From contig OZ038398.1 in NCBI GenBank assembly GCA_964036045.1, positions 32,058,207 through 32,122,206 of the forward strand: a DNA stretch of 64,000 bases. The letters are read 5' to 3'. Both the position numbers and the translations under genes were made by a program. The notes under the pieces are model-generated. The model saw nothing but the letters and a program-made list of their open reading frames with translations, did not search any database and was not told where the DNA came from. This document shows, piece by piece, positions 52,057-63,296 of this stretch. Source of the stretch: Eutreptiella sp. 'Long Island Sound 2002'. Taxonomy: Eukaryota; Euglenozoa; Euglenophyceae; Eutreptiales; Eutreptiaceae. Numbering within the stretch: position 1 is the first letter of the stretch; each line of letters begins with the position of its first letter.

Positions 52057-54204
52057 GGACACTAACAAGTCAACAGGTAGTGCTTGGGCTGCAAGTCCTG
52101 ATATTTGCCTTCGTTTTCAAAGAGCGCTTCCTATGATGCTTGCGTTTCAAAGGAAAGGAGGTGAATGATGGTAATACTAGAGGCCCAAGTTTTGTTCACA
52201 GACCCTGCAAGGAGTCGCCGACTTGACAAGTGCTTATCACTTGGACATTCTTTTTCTAAAAAAAAAGGGAGTGCCGGCCGAAGCCAGCACCTCTACGAAC
52301 AGCACCAACACACAGCCGACATCTCGGCCACCGTCGAACGAGCAAACAAGACCCGTTGGTTGGCTCATTGTAACAAATGAGCAAATGGCAGAACCCGCGC
52401 GTTTTGGATGTCTTGAAATAGTTTATTCATTGGGCCATGCGAAAGTGCCCAGGTTAGGTTTGTATTTGTAGTGTTTTGGTTATTGGGGTTGTGCATAGGG
52501 AGTGTTCTTTCATGATTTGTTTGGTGAATCCAAAAATGTCACCAAGATTGCTACTGTGGATTTGAGGATGGCAACTAGTGGTAGTAGACTGTTGCAAGAA
52601 TGAAGGGAAATTGTGCCCCAAAATGTGTTGTTAAGAAAGGTCGCTGATTTGGAATTTTATCAATCGATAGCACATAAAGAACAGGGGGTTGCCTTTCTTA
52701 TGGGGCGGCCCCCATTTAATAGTACGGGGCATCCCAAAATGGTTGATGCCATGAGATGGGGGGCACAACCTTGGATTCGAACGAAATTTTCAAGCGTAAT
52801 TTTCAACGAAATTTTCAACGAAATTTTCAACGAAATTTAAGATAAATTTCACAAGTGAAATTTTGTGAAACATATGGTTCGTGTCCACAACTTGCCCTTG
52901 ACGTTTGAGTTTCGAGATGTTGAGCCGCGAGGTCCGTATCCAAGTCAACTATATAAAGATGTCTCATGGGGAGTAGCTTTGCTCCACCGATTGGCTTAGC
53001 ATTACGCATCACATTGTCTGTGGACTTCACCATTGCAAGTGGGATGCACTCATTACGTTGTGTTGGGGGCTTCATGGACCATGGGGATTGTCATGGCAGT
53101 TTGTGGCTCGCCCATGGGGCCCCACATAGGACAAGGACAAGCCCCCTCCCCTCAAAATGAGAAATTTCACATTTTTCATAAATTTCATAAATTTCGAAAG
53201 TTGCACGAAAATTTCACCTATTTTTCAACCCTGAAAAGTAGATTCCTAAATTTCATGTAATTTTTGAATCCTAGCACGACCTCTCAATAGGGGCCTGCCT
53301 CAAGAATTCTGATCTCGGTAGGGATCTCCTTGTGCGAGTGAATTTACGATGACCAATCCGCCCCTCCGCCCCCCGAAGATGGAACCTCCGGCTAACTCTG
53401 TTCCGGTAATAGTCTAGCTTAGCTGCAAACCCCGACGAGACGTGAAAAACAAGACGCTATGCCAATCGAAATTTGAATCATCAAAGATCCACGTGTTCAC
53501 GGTTTGCATTCAAATTCAATCGCGGGGTACTATTGTGAACACTCATCATTTCAATTTTCGCAAATGGCTCACGTTGTAGCACCATCAAATAGATACTTGG
53601 TTGGCGACCGTCCCTTGAATTGAAGATTGAATCCGAGGATTCAAATATGAGACTATCCCAAAGTTGGTGCGTGTTTTGTGTATGAGATATTTTGCAAAAT
53701 TGTTGTGGATGACATGCACGCGCACACATAGTGTCACGATTGCATCTCCGAGTCTTCGGTCTTAGAATCTCGGTGCGCACGCACGCACGCACGGTGCCTT
53801 TCCCATAAAATTGTCCTTTCATCACGTTGAGCTTTGATCCTGGTTGCGTTTGACACAAGCCCTTGGCATTGCGTTTGACAAACGCACACCTTCGTATCTC
53901 GGGATTGGAGCAAAGGAACGTCCACGACCACGCCACTCATTTGATCGTGGGGTGTTTCCATGATGTTTTGTATAGGCAACGTGGCGCGGATTTGAGCACC
54001 ATCTTCTTTTTTAGATTTTTATGACACGATGTAGCGTTTCCCCCGGCCGGAGATGGGTTGATGTTGGCTGGCCGCCTTGGTAGCACCGGAGTTCACCACA
54101 TTTCGGGTCAAGGTGCCGGACATGGAGCTATTCAAAGGGTCGAACAAATTGCGGATTCTATTGATTCGAGCCGCAAGAACAACCATTGTGCGACAACACC
54201 AACA
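52057..54204. other. Intergenic, AT-richer region
   Basis: Would contain the promoters of the two divergent genes. Holds a GAAATTTTCAAC array at 52788-52840 and AAATTTCATAAATTTC repeats at 53163-53260. No gene recognised. Confidence 0.5.
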
Positions 54205-54578
54205 ATGGTGCGATGTGTTGGTCATAGCACCATGCTAAGGGTAGCATTTCGAAGCGTGTCCGCTTTGGTGTTGGTTTTGTTGATCCTGAGCGTAAGGCAT
54301 GTGACCAATCGTGACTTTCGTGGAAGTGATGACATGCGAAGAAAGGAAGCACCGCAAGGGCCGCACGTCGTAGGTCCTAGGTTGATTCCCGCGTTGCAAA
54401 TTCACAACCCCAACAAAAAGCGTGTGCTTATGTATCATCCCACTTCTTTGATCTCGACGGGGGTTTGGCATTGTTCGGAGGATTTGCGGTGCCAAATAGA
54501 TGGCAATTTTGCGTCGAACGAGACCGTGGACGGCATATTATTCGACAAGTATGCGAGAGACTTGTCGGGTTGCATGGT
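54205..54578 (+). CDS. GT10 fucosyltransferase-like gene, N-terminal exon
   Basis: From Met at 54205 (or 54232): a short N-terminal tail, then one membrane segment (VAFRSVSALVLVLLILSV) as in type II Golgi enzymes, a stem, and a start of fold KKRVLMYHPTSLISTGVWHC with SEDLRCQIDG and VDGILFDKYARDL. Cys-rich text followed by a 'VDGILF' strand matches the N-terminal half of family 10 alpha-1,3-fucosyltransferases, where the equivalent strand ends ADAVLFH. The frame stops soon after, and a GT at 54579 has the phase needed to join the exon at 56958. Placement relative to that exon is the order expected in GT10. Composition is AT-richer than the next exon. Confidence 0.45.
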
Positions 54579-56957
54579 GTTTGGGCTTGTTCCATGAGCA
54601 TTTTCACCACAACGCCGTGCTCTCAATGTTTTCTGCCATATTATGGAAGTGGTGAAATCTTTTGGCCTTTGCACACACTTTGCGGCGGTGGCCAATGCAA
54701 GTCATCTTCACCACACGCCTCAGAAAAGTTTGTGAGATATCCCTTCGCCCGAAGTCTTGGTGAAATTGGTTTTTTCCGAGTCGTACATGCGCAAGTGGCA
54801 CTTCTTTGTACCACAATACAGATAACGCCAGGCGAATTCGCTCAACAAATGCATTTGACACTGCACAATGTCTACGTAAAATGCATCGCCTCGGCATCAT
54901 TTTCCCGCGGTCACACTTCATTCCTCATCTTGCCGATTCGAAGCCATTGATGCTGCACCTTTAATGAAAACGTCAAGCATTGACTTCCACGAAAACCGCG
55001 ACCGGCACTTTCAAAAAAGATCATTCTTCATATTCAACTAGGAACCCTTGGCGGCCCCTCGGAAACGACACGCACGTGCCGCGAGCCGACATAGAATAAA
55101 GGTCTAGTAGGTAGTTAGTCGCAAAGGTCAAATGAGCAACATTGCTTCAAGTTTGGCGCAACTGTGTGCGCGAGAGATAGCACCCAAGGAAGCCCCAAAA
55201 AGCTTCCCTCGCAAGGCAAAGGCCATTCGTGACCGGCGCACATTGCACAACGGACGACGTCCAAGTAGATAGAGTGTAGATAGAGGCGAAAGGGTGCAAC
55301 AACGAGCGCACACGTGTTGATTTCTTGCCGTGAAGAGGCGGAGCTATCAGATCCACACTCTATCTATTTGTAGATTAGTCGATGAGTAGATGAGTAGATG
55401 AGTAGATAAAGTGTACATCTTTGTTCGTTAGGAGTGGTGGTAGCTCTGCCCTCTTCCCGGCAAGAAATCAACATGTGCGCGCTCGTTGTTACACCTTTTC
55501 GCCGATCCTTGAATCCTCTGCTTCGTAGAAGGGAGTGGACCGGTCTTGACTCACGACGAACCAAACCTCTACTCCGTCGAGGGAATGGACCGGTCTTGAA
55601 TTGCCACAACGTGGAAGACCCTTTCCCGTCTTTGATGCCACCCACTTGCTTGGTCGTCGATACCCGGGTCGCAATCGGCCTTTCTTGGGTGCACGTTCCA
55701 ACGATTCGTGAAGGTGTGATCTCGTGGTGATAACGCCGGCGAGCAAGGGTAAGAAGCTCGCTCTCTTGATGTTTTGTCTCAAATAGGCGCCCCCAACGTT
55801 CCCGGTTGTCACCTTCGTGTACACATGGCGATGGCCTTGGGGAAGAAGGCCCACCGCGTCATCAAGTTGGCTTGCGGTTCTAGAAGCCAAGGCTCACCCA
55901 TGAGATGATGTGTTGTGACGCTAGGAAAAGGGACGGCGGGGTCATGGCCCTTGGTGTGGCTTCTAGTTGACGTTTGATAAGGTTCGGAGTGGAGTCCAAC
56001 CACCTTTGAACTTTCGATGGCCTTCCGATCTTGTGCATTTGTGCCACCCTTGGCCAATTTCATGGATGGTGGCTGGCATAAGGGGGGGGGGGGCATGATT
56101 GCGCGGCGGTGAGATTGAACCCAAAATGCAATTTTGTGGTTGACAAAGGTCCCCCGACCAATCAAAGCCACGATTTTCATAGTCGGGAAGTCAAATGTTT
56201 ACGATGGTGGTCGCGCGCTCTGCTACCTCGACCATGTGTTAACCCATGAACGGTGCGCCTATTTGGTTTTCGCCCTTGTTTTCGCCAGGGCCTGGTAGCT
56301 TACCCCTCAGTCGGCCAAGCAAGCGGGCCAAGGCCCATATGTGCAACCCCAATGGGAGTGGGGTTTTACTAGGCAACACCGAGCAAGTATCCCATGCCGG
56401 GTAGTCTCACGAAGCTGCGTAACCTTCAACACCACTGAGCAGCCAGAATCTGAGCCATACAAACGAGGGCAGGTGGTGGTGGCCCACGTTCTGTGTCGAC
56501 ACACACAGCCCCCATCCCTCCGCTCGCCCCCCGCCCCCAACTGAATGGACTGGATGGCTGCCCTGAGGACATAGTGGTCCACAGCTTGTTGCAGTTGCAG
56601 TACGTAGCGGTTCAGCTTAGCTCAGCACAGCAGAACACAGCAGTACACCACTGTTTTTTCTGAAGTTGCCCCGTTCCCCTGTGCTGGCCGCGCCCCATTA
56701 TGACATTCATGCGGTGCGACGGATGGGATGCTTCAGTCGTACGAAATTGTGGTGGCAACTGGTTCTTGTAGTGGCCATGCAGCAGTACACAGCGCCTCAG
56801 CTCCTTAGCGCACACCAACCCTTGTAGTGTGCAGCAGTAAGTGTGCCGCTGTGTCAGCTCTCATCTCCTTCGTGCCGTGCAGCCGTGCACCGGACGGAGG
56901 TTTCGCATATTCCCCGTTCCCTTGCCTCCCCCCCTTGTCCCCCCACCTCCCGCACAG
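54579..56957 (+). other. Presumed intron(s) of the fucosyltransferase-like gene
   Basis: No convincing exon. Holds a 60-bp foldback (55287-55501), a GATGAGTA array (55380-55408) and a G run (56083-56092). One or more small exons could be hidden. Confidence 0.35.
55287..55501. repeat. Foldback: 59/60-bp imperfect inverted repeat
   Basis: 55287-55345 and 55442-55501 are reverse complements at roughly 85-90 percent (shared GTTGATTTCTTGCCG and ACAACGAGCG), with a 96-base loop made of TAGAT-rich repeats. The transcript would form a long hairpin. Confidence 0.9.
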
Positions 56958-57256
56958 GCGCCGCGTGACCCCAGCCACACTCCCCGCCGACAAGCCCGTC
57001 AACCAGGCGTGGGTCGTGTTCAGCAACGAGAGCCCGTTGTACGACGACATCATGGGGGAGGGGCCGCCGAAGGAGGTGGCCACCCTCTGGCGGCTGTTCG
57101 ACCTGTCCAGCGGCTACCGTCTCGACAGCACCGTGCCCTTCCCATACTTCCGGCGGTGGCTGTGGCCTTCCGTACAGCGCCTGCGGGCCCCCAGCCACCC
57201 TCGGGACGCCCTGGCCCCGGTGGTCTGGGTGGGGTCCAATTGTGCCGCATGGACCG
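56958..57256 (+). CDS. GT10 fucosyltransferase-like gene, internal exon
   Basis: Bounded by a pyrimidine-rich CGCACAG acceptor and an ACCG-GTGTGA donor. It encodes NQAWVVFSNESPLYDDIMG, then LFDLSSGYRLDSTVPFPYF and APVVWVGSNCAAWTG. These match the conserved GT10 series: the 'ESPEN' strand, 'F-x-YR-DSD-PxPY', and the '(V)xWVxSNC' strand that opens the nucleotide-sugar binding half. The enzyme would transfer fucose from GDP-fucose to glycans in the Golgi. The C-terminal GDP-fucose motif exon is not visible downstream: the following intron starts with a 320-base CA microsatellite and a LINE in opposite orientation occupies 58173 onward, so the gene may be split by the LINE or truncated. Confidence 0.65.
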
Positions 57257-57306
57257 GTGTGACTGCAGGCGCCGGGGGGGTTGGTTCGGAAACGTGTTCT
57301 GTGGAC

Positions 57307-57628
<322 letters not shown>

Positions 57629-57630
<2 letters not shown>

Positions 57631-58172
57631 CATGTCATGTCATGGTGTGCTGAAGCCATCGTCCGTTGACCCGCCCGGAGGCGTCCATCGGCAGAACGTC
57701 CAGCCGGAACACACACACACACTCCGAGGAAGGGGCCCCAGGTGAGGGGGGCGGATGCACCAAGCATGGCGCGAGAAAGAGGGTCGCCTGGGCCAAGCAA
57801 GGCCATCAGCAGGCTGTCGAGCGGACGCTCACGAACACCAGTCCCACCGGCAGGCCCCGGCATAGTGGGGACTGGTGGGTCTCACCTCTGGCTTGCTCCG
57901 CGCGCTCTCGCTGGCGTAATACGTCGGATCCCTGACCCTGAACCCGCCCTGGCAGCAACAACAGCATGAAGTCGGGCATGTATCACAGGCACTGCAGTTG
58001 TCGGCGTAACGGCATAAAGCCGTCACAACCCTCTGGGTCCATCCACTGTAGGGTCCAGAGCCGCCCCAGGCGAAAAATACTGTCCATCACGCCGGCACTG
58101 CCGGTCGGAGACAGGGCAATTAAACTGTCATTCGGCTCTCGGATGCTGTCTGGACACCATACCACCTGTCGG
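57629..58172. other. Probable LINE 3' untranslated region plus short flank
   Basis: Directly downstream (minus strand) of the LINE stop. No poly-A tail or target duplication was seen, so the 3' end of the LINE is not fixed. A short ATGTC array follows the CA repeat. Confidence 0.4.
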
Positions 58173-61100
58173 TCACCGGCACTGCGGACTGCCCACGGGG
58201 GGAGACGGACGCCGGGCACTGGGCACCCCGCCCCTGCAGGTGGACAAGTAGGTCAGGAATACCCTGTCACTCCACGGCAGGCCTGATCGCCCGCTGCGGC
58301 CATGGGCCTGCCCCGCCTCCAACCACAGCCCCAGGTCAACCGTGGTCACCGCCGAGTGCAGGGCCCTGATAAAGGTCAGAGCTAGCTGGTCCAGGGGGAC
58401 GGGAGCCTCCTGGTCCGTCTCAGATAGAGACATGCTCAAGAGCCCGGACATGGTGACCCAAAGGACCCCCCGCTCAGCCACAGGCATCTCATCAGGCACC
58501 ACCCGTATGGAAAGGAGTGCAGACCCTTTACACACCTGAGCTGCATGCACCGTCTCTTGTTCCACCTTCCACCCTAGAGTAATCAGCTCGGCCAAAAGAG
58601 AGCGAAACGCCGAGGCCACAGCCACAAAAAGTCGAAGACACTCCAGCGTGAAATGAGCTGTCCAGTCCTCCACCGGCAGCTCACAGAAGGGGCAGTACGC
58701 CTCGGGGGGCGCGTGCCGGATGTGATGGAAGGACCTGACCCACATACTCACCCTAATCTCGTCGTTAGTGAGAAGTAGCTCAGTGAGGTGGCGGCCCCAC
58801 GAGCTGTTACGGAAACTTGGAAGGCACAGGGGTGGGGACTGGGATGGGGGGAACACGGAGGCCTCATATATAGTCTGTAGGACTGACTGAGGAGTAATGC
58901 ACAGCGCACCGTGGTGCAGGAGCACAGAATAGGGACGCAGAGCATGTAAAAAGGGCACAGCCACAGGTAGGGGCCCCAGGGGGGGCACCGACGCAAGCTC
59001 GTGGGCAGTCGCCTGTGCTTGCGCGATCACGTGCTGCCACCCCGTAGTGTGCTGAGACGGCACATACCCTTCGTGGTGACCAGCCTTTAGGAGCAGCCGC
59101 GCCACATATCGTATCAGTACATTCACGTAATGAGAGGGTGTGGGTTTGCTGAGGCCCTCGTTCACCGCAGCTGACAGATTGTCTCCAAGAAGGAGTGCCG
59201 ACACCACCCCAAGGTTGCTAAGCACAACGGCAGACAACGCTCGGCCCAGCCACTCAGCAGCCCAGGACGAGGGGTCGGCTACTGAAACGTGGCACCAGAA
59301 GTGAGCGGCCACACCCGCAGAGTCAAGAAGAACGGCGGCAAAGCCGATGCCTCGTTGTACTGAGGCGCCGTCGGACACAACCGTGACCGGGGGCTGCAGG
59401 CCACGCCTCAGCCAATGCTCATGGAAACCTGCATCCTGAAGGACATCACAGGGGTTCACACAGAGCTCGAGACTGAGAGCTTCGCACTCCCGGAGCAAGA
59501 CCCTCGGGTCCGACTCTGGCAGACTCTCCCAGACTGGATCATGCAGCAGGCCGCGCACCAACTCTCTGGTATATACACTGCGACCGCTGGCAGCCTTCAA
59601 CGTGAGGAGAATGCGCTGCAGACGCAGACGCAGCTCTAGATGGGGATACCCCAGACCCCCCAGGTGAAGAGGGACCACCAGGTACCTGGAAGGAAACCAA
59701 GTGGGAAGATGCAGTGAACTGCGGGCCACCTGCTGCAGTTGAGCTTGCAGCGGAGCCAGGTCTGAGGCCGCCATGGGCACGAGGGTGAGACGGAAGTCTA
59801 ACGAGGACACTGCATACGACAGTGCCACTCGCAGGGCCAGAATGCAGGACGGCCTGGTGCGCCGTACCCTGGCCAGCACATGCACAAACAACTGTGCAAT
59901 GGCACTGACATAGACCCTGGGGGACTCACCCATGACACAGGGTATGCCCACCGTCTTGAGCCCATTGGGCTGGTAATCCAGCTGCCCGAGGGCGCACGCT
60001 ATGGACCCTTTCCCATAATGCAGCCTGCCGTGGGCATGGAAAATGTGATACATCTTGAGCTTGGACGCATTCACTGTCCCGCCAGACACCGATGCCAGCC
60101 TGTAGGACTCAGCCAGGTTGTGCACCATCTCCTGTGGGGACAGTGCCATCTGGCGTCCGTCATCAGAAAAAATGACTTCCGGAACTTGCACTCCCGGGAG
60201 GCAGGGGTGCGGGGGTCCTGCGACACAATCCAGCAGGGCCCACGACCGCAAAATGCGCGGTATCAGGTAGCCCCCAACACCCATGCTGTCGCCCTGGATA
60301 CCCCCTTGCTGCATGTAATACGGGGGGGCAAGCCCATACGGAGTCTGTAGGTAGACCATGAGACCATCGAAAAACCACTTGGTCAGCACACCCACATGCT
60401 CCAGCGATGGGTCATCCATGAGGTAGCCCCGAAGGGCGTCCCTGTTCACGTTACAGAATGCATTTGACTCATCCCAGTCTGCACACCAACACCCTGACGG
60501 CGACTTGACTGCCCAATAGGCCAGAAACCATCTTAAAAACAGACCCAGATCGTGGGGGGTGACCTCCTTGCGGTAGGCATATGCCCAGGGGGGCATAAGC
60601 CCGGTCAGCTCACTGCGGGACATGAATTTAGCAAACAGCAGGGTGGACTCTCTTCGGCGCAGGACAGGGCCGATGACGATGGGGCGGCTGTTGCGAATCA
60701 GCCATTGTGGGTCTTTCTTTAACAGGCATATATGCAAGGCGGACTGCAGGTATTTAGAAAAATGGCCCTGTCGCAGCCGCCTGACCCAATCGAGCACCGC
60801 CCAGTGGCCTGACGCCCCCAGGGCTTGCAAGAGGCACTCGGGTAGCTCATCAAGCGCCGTGGCCTCTGACCCATGCTTGCTGAGGACCCACTCCCACTCA
60901 CGAAAGGACAGGGTGGACGCCACTGATACTGACCCTACAAGACTGGATGCCAGCGGCTCACCCAGGCCGCAGAGCAGCTCAAGGAAGAAATCACACATAG
61001 ACAGGTCGTCTCGTGGCCTGGGCAGCGCACGGGCTCGGGACGCCTCATCGCGGATCATGTGAACGTCATTTGCCAAGGCCCGGAGGCCATACAGCTCTTG

Positions 61101-63155
61101 AGCCTGGGTACGTGCCTCATCGATGAAGGCACCTGGCTCACTCGGAAAGTACACACCATCAGGGCTGACTCTGGTGACCACACTGAAAGATTTTTTCTTA
61201 AGCTTGTACAGCCTGGAGGAAACTGCATTAACTGATGCAAGCTGGGACGGCTTGGCCTCCACCGCAAGCCCTGCCTGACAAACACGGTCGCGTGCCTGCT
61301 GCCTCCACTTCTGCACACACTCCCCTGCACACTTGTCCCCTTGCATCGCCCTGTACTCCATATCCCTCAGGCGACTAGAGTCGTCGCTCTGGACCCTACC
61401 AATATACCTGGGTATAAACTGTAGGGCGAGCGGAAAATATTGGGCCATGCAGTCGTCGACTGAGAGACCCAGCACAGCATAGTACCAGAAAAGCAGCGAG
61501 GCATGTGCGGCCAGCTGCGCAATGGAGGCAGGCGAGGCTTTACGAAAATTGAGCCGTTTATCAGACACATTCTTGTTGTAGGAGAAATGGGGGGGGATTG
61601 TGAACTGGCAGCAGAGCGCCCCATGATGGGACACCCCAGGGTAGACCGCCTTCGCCTTCAGGGAGACGGGGGATAGCACATCAACAAGAATGTAGTCTAT
61701 CTCTGTACGGGCCACTTTGCCCGCCCCTACCGGCTGGAAATTCGTGGGCTCGCCGGAGGGGTACGGAATGTGGAGGTAAGCCCAGCAGTGGCCGGGCCGC
61801 ATGCACTTGGAGACTTTGGACCCTGCACCCGGCCGGAGGGTCTCATTGAGGTCACCCGCGACGAAAAATAGATCATTTACAGTGCGTCGGGCCTCGGCGA
61901 CACGCACTTGTATGACCTCCCACACATCTGCAGCCTGTCTGGGGCGCCTGTACACATTGCACCCAATGATGCGGTGCCCACCTGATCTGGTGAGGGTGAG
62001 GATTTGCAGATCCTCAAAGGACTGCACCAGTTCTGGGCCCCTGTCCTGCAACCCCGCAGGAGGCTGGGGCAGCAGAGCATAGGCGACCAGGATGGCCATG
62101 CCAGCCCCACGCTCCGCGACTCCATCGTAGAAAACCCTGTACCCCATGCCCTCTAGCTCGCTGACGTCGAAACCCTCCCATAATTCTTGGAGAAAAGCAA
62201 TATCAACTGACAAGTCGGTCAGAGTGGCAATGATATCTGTTGCCTTGCGCGCAGCACCACCACAATTCATACTGAGGAGGGTGAGCTCAGACAGAGAGTC
62301 CACACAGCAGACACCCTGCTGCACAAGCTCAGCGCCGCCCGTTACCAGGGGGGAGGAAACCACCAGGTACGGGTCTACATCTAAAGGGAGGAGGGGGGCA
62401 GGAAACTCGGGAGGATGCGCGGCCGAGCCGCAGTCGTGCCTGCGGCGCGCCGAGGTCACCACAACCCCGTCCATACGAGCAGAACCTCGATAACCGAAAC
62501 ACGTACCAGCCAGCGCTCTGGTTATGTGTTCGGACTGGATCTTGGGACAGAATCCCGACACGGCCTGCTTTGGGCCACTTCCTGCAGGCATATGGTACAG
62601 GAGGCCAGTGACCGCACGAGGGCGATGGCATGTAGAACAAGGGACCCCTCCGGGCAAAGGCATAAATGCACACTCAGACAGAGCATCGTCTACTTGCAAA
62701 AACTCGTGGAGGGGAAGATGGGGCACAGGCCTGAGCTGGGGAACGACGCCCCAGCGGGGCGCCGCTACAATCCATGAACAGATCACCTTGCCTTGTATCA
62801 TTGGGGGGGAGAAAGCAGCCCCACGGGACATCCTGCCAGACACAGAGGCCAAGCAGCCGGCCCAGAGAGTGAGCACGTGCAGCGCCGTGCGTAGGAGTGG
62901 GGACGGGAACAGCATCAGGACCCGGGGATCACAGCCCAGAGCGCGACCAAGTGGGGTAGCAATCTCCAGGGGGACCGCCTGGTCACCTAAGAATGGGACT
63001 CGCCGGAAGTGGCTCGCAGAACACGAGGCACACGCAGGCAGCTCGCCTGGTTGAATAGAACCACAGGATACACAGACGGAGACGGAGGCCAAAGAGCCAT
63101 CCTGGACCTGGAGCCGCACGTCCTCCAGGGCCAAGGGGGGAAGGTCGGGGAGCAT
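58173..63155 (-). CDS. LINE ORF2: endonuclease, reverse transcriptase, RNase H (1660 residues)
   Basis: First ATG at 63155; the 47 codons before it back to the ORF1 TGA are also open. A Cys cluster near residues 30-50 (CVSCGS, ACASCSASH) starts the protein. The APE endonuclease spans about 289-520 (LTLLSMNCGG, FLQELWEGF, FFVAGDLNETLR, TEIDYILVD, SHHGALCCQF). RT spans about 850-1150, with LMPPWAYAYRKEVTPHDLGL, CADWDESNAFCNV, QQGGIQGDSMG and the catalytic FSDDG near 995. An RNase H-like domain begins near 1257 (VVSDGASVQRGIGFAAVLLD, WAAEWLGRAL, LLLGDNLSAA). A CX2C...HX4C knuckle (CPFCELPVEDWTAHFTLEC) lies near 1487. It would nick target DNA and copy its RNA in place. All catalytic residues I can place are present. 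Confidence 0.9.
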   Translation of the reverse strand: MLPDLPPLALEDVRLQVQDGSLASVSVCVSCGSIQPGELPACASCSASHFRRVPFLGDQAVPLEIATPLGRALGCDPRVLMLFPSPLLRTALHVLTLWAGCLASVSGRMSRGAAFSPPMIQGKVICSWIVAAPRWGVVPQLRPVPHLPLHEFLQVDDALSECAFMPLPGGVPCSTCHRPRAVTGLLYHMPAGSGPKQAVSGFCPKIQSEHITRALAGTCFGYRGSARMDGVVVTSARRRHDCGSAAHPPEFPAPLLPLDVDPYLVVSSPLVTGGAELVQQGVCCVDSLSELTLLSMNCGGAARKATDIIATLTDLSVDIAFLQELWEGFDVSELEGMGYRVFYDGVAERGAGMAILVAYALLPQPPAGLQDRGPELVQSFEDLQILTLTRSGGHRIIGCNVYRRPRQAADVWEVIQVRVAEARRTVNDLFFVAGDLNETLRPGAGSKVSKCMRPGHCWAYLHIPYPSGEPTNFQPVGAGKVARTEIDYILVDVLSPVSLKAKAVYPGVSHHGALCCQFTIPPHFSYNKNVSDKRLNFRKASPASIAQLAAHASLLFWYYAVLGLSVDDCMAQYFPLALQFIPRYIGRVQSDDSSRLRDMEYRAMQGDKCAGECVQKWRQQARDRVCQAGLAVEAKPSQLASVNAVSSRLYKLKKKSFSVVTRVSPDGVYFPSEPGAFIDEARTQAQELYGLRALANDVHMIRDEASRARALPRPRDDLSMCDFFLELLCGLGEPLASSLVGSVSVASTLSFREWEWVLSKHGSEATALDELPECLLQALGASGHWAVLDWVRRLRQGHFSKYLQSALHICLLKKDPQWLIRNSRPIVIGPVLRRRESTLLFAKFMSRSELTGLMPPWAYAYRKEVTPHDLGLFLRWFLAYWAVKSPSGCWCADWDESNAFCNVNRDALRGYLMDDPSLEHVGVLTKWFFDGLMVYLQTPYGLAPPYYMQQGGIQGDSMGVGGYLIPRILRSWALLDCVAGPPHPCLPGVQVPEVIFSDDGRQMALSPQEMVHNLAESYRLASVSGGTVNASKLKMYHIFHAHGRLHYGKGSIACALGQLDYQPNGLKTVGIPCVMGESPRVYVSAIAQLFVHVLARVRRTRPSCILALRVALSYAVSSLDFRLTLVPMAASDLAPLQAQLQQVARSSLHLPTWFPSRYLVVPLHLGGLGYPHLELRLRLQRILLTLKAASGRSVYTRELVRGLLHDPVWESLPESDPRVLLRECEALSLELCVNPCDVLQDAGFHEHWLRRGLQPPVTVVSDGASVQRGIGFAAVLLDSAGVAAHFWCHVSVADPSSWAAEWLGRALSAVVLSNLGVVSALLLGDNLSAAVNEGLSKPTPSHYVNVLIRYVARLLLKAGHHEGYVPSQHTTGWQHVIAQAQATAHELASVPPLGPLPVAVPFLHALRPYSVLLHHGALCITPQSVLQTIYEASVFPPSQSPPLCLPSFRNSSWGRHLTELLLTNDEIRVSMWVRSFHHIRHAPPEAYCPFCELPVEDWTAHFTLECLRLFVAVASAFRSLLAELITLGWKVEQETVHAAQVCKGSALLSIRVVPDEMPVAERGVLWVTMSGLLSMSLSETDQEAPVPLDQLALTFIRALHSAVTTVDLGLWLEAGQAHGRSGRSGLPWSDRVFLTYLSTCRGGVPSARRPSPPVGSPQCR

Positions 63156-63296
63156 GTCGCGCGCCCGCAGACAGCGCTGGTGCAGATCCGCTGGACAGAG
63201 CGCCTGCCTTGGTTGATGAGACGCCAGAACTACAGCTACTGCCAGAGTTAGCAGCAGCAGGGGGCAACAGTACGACTGTGGTAGGGCATACGGCAG

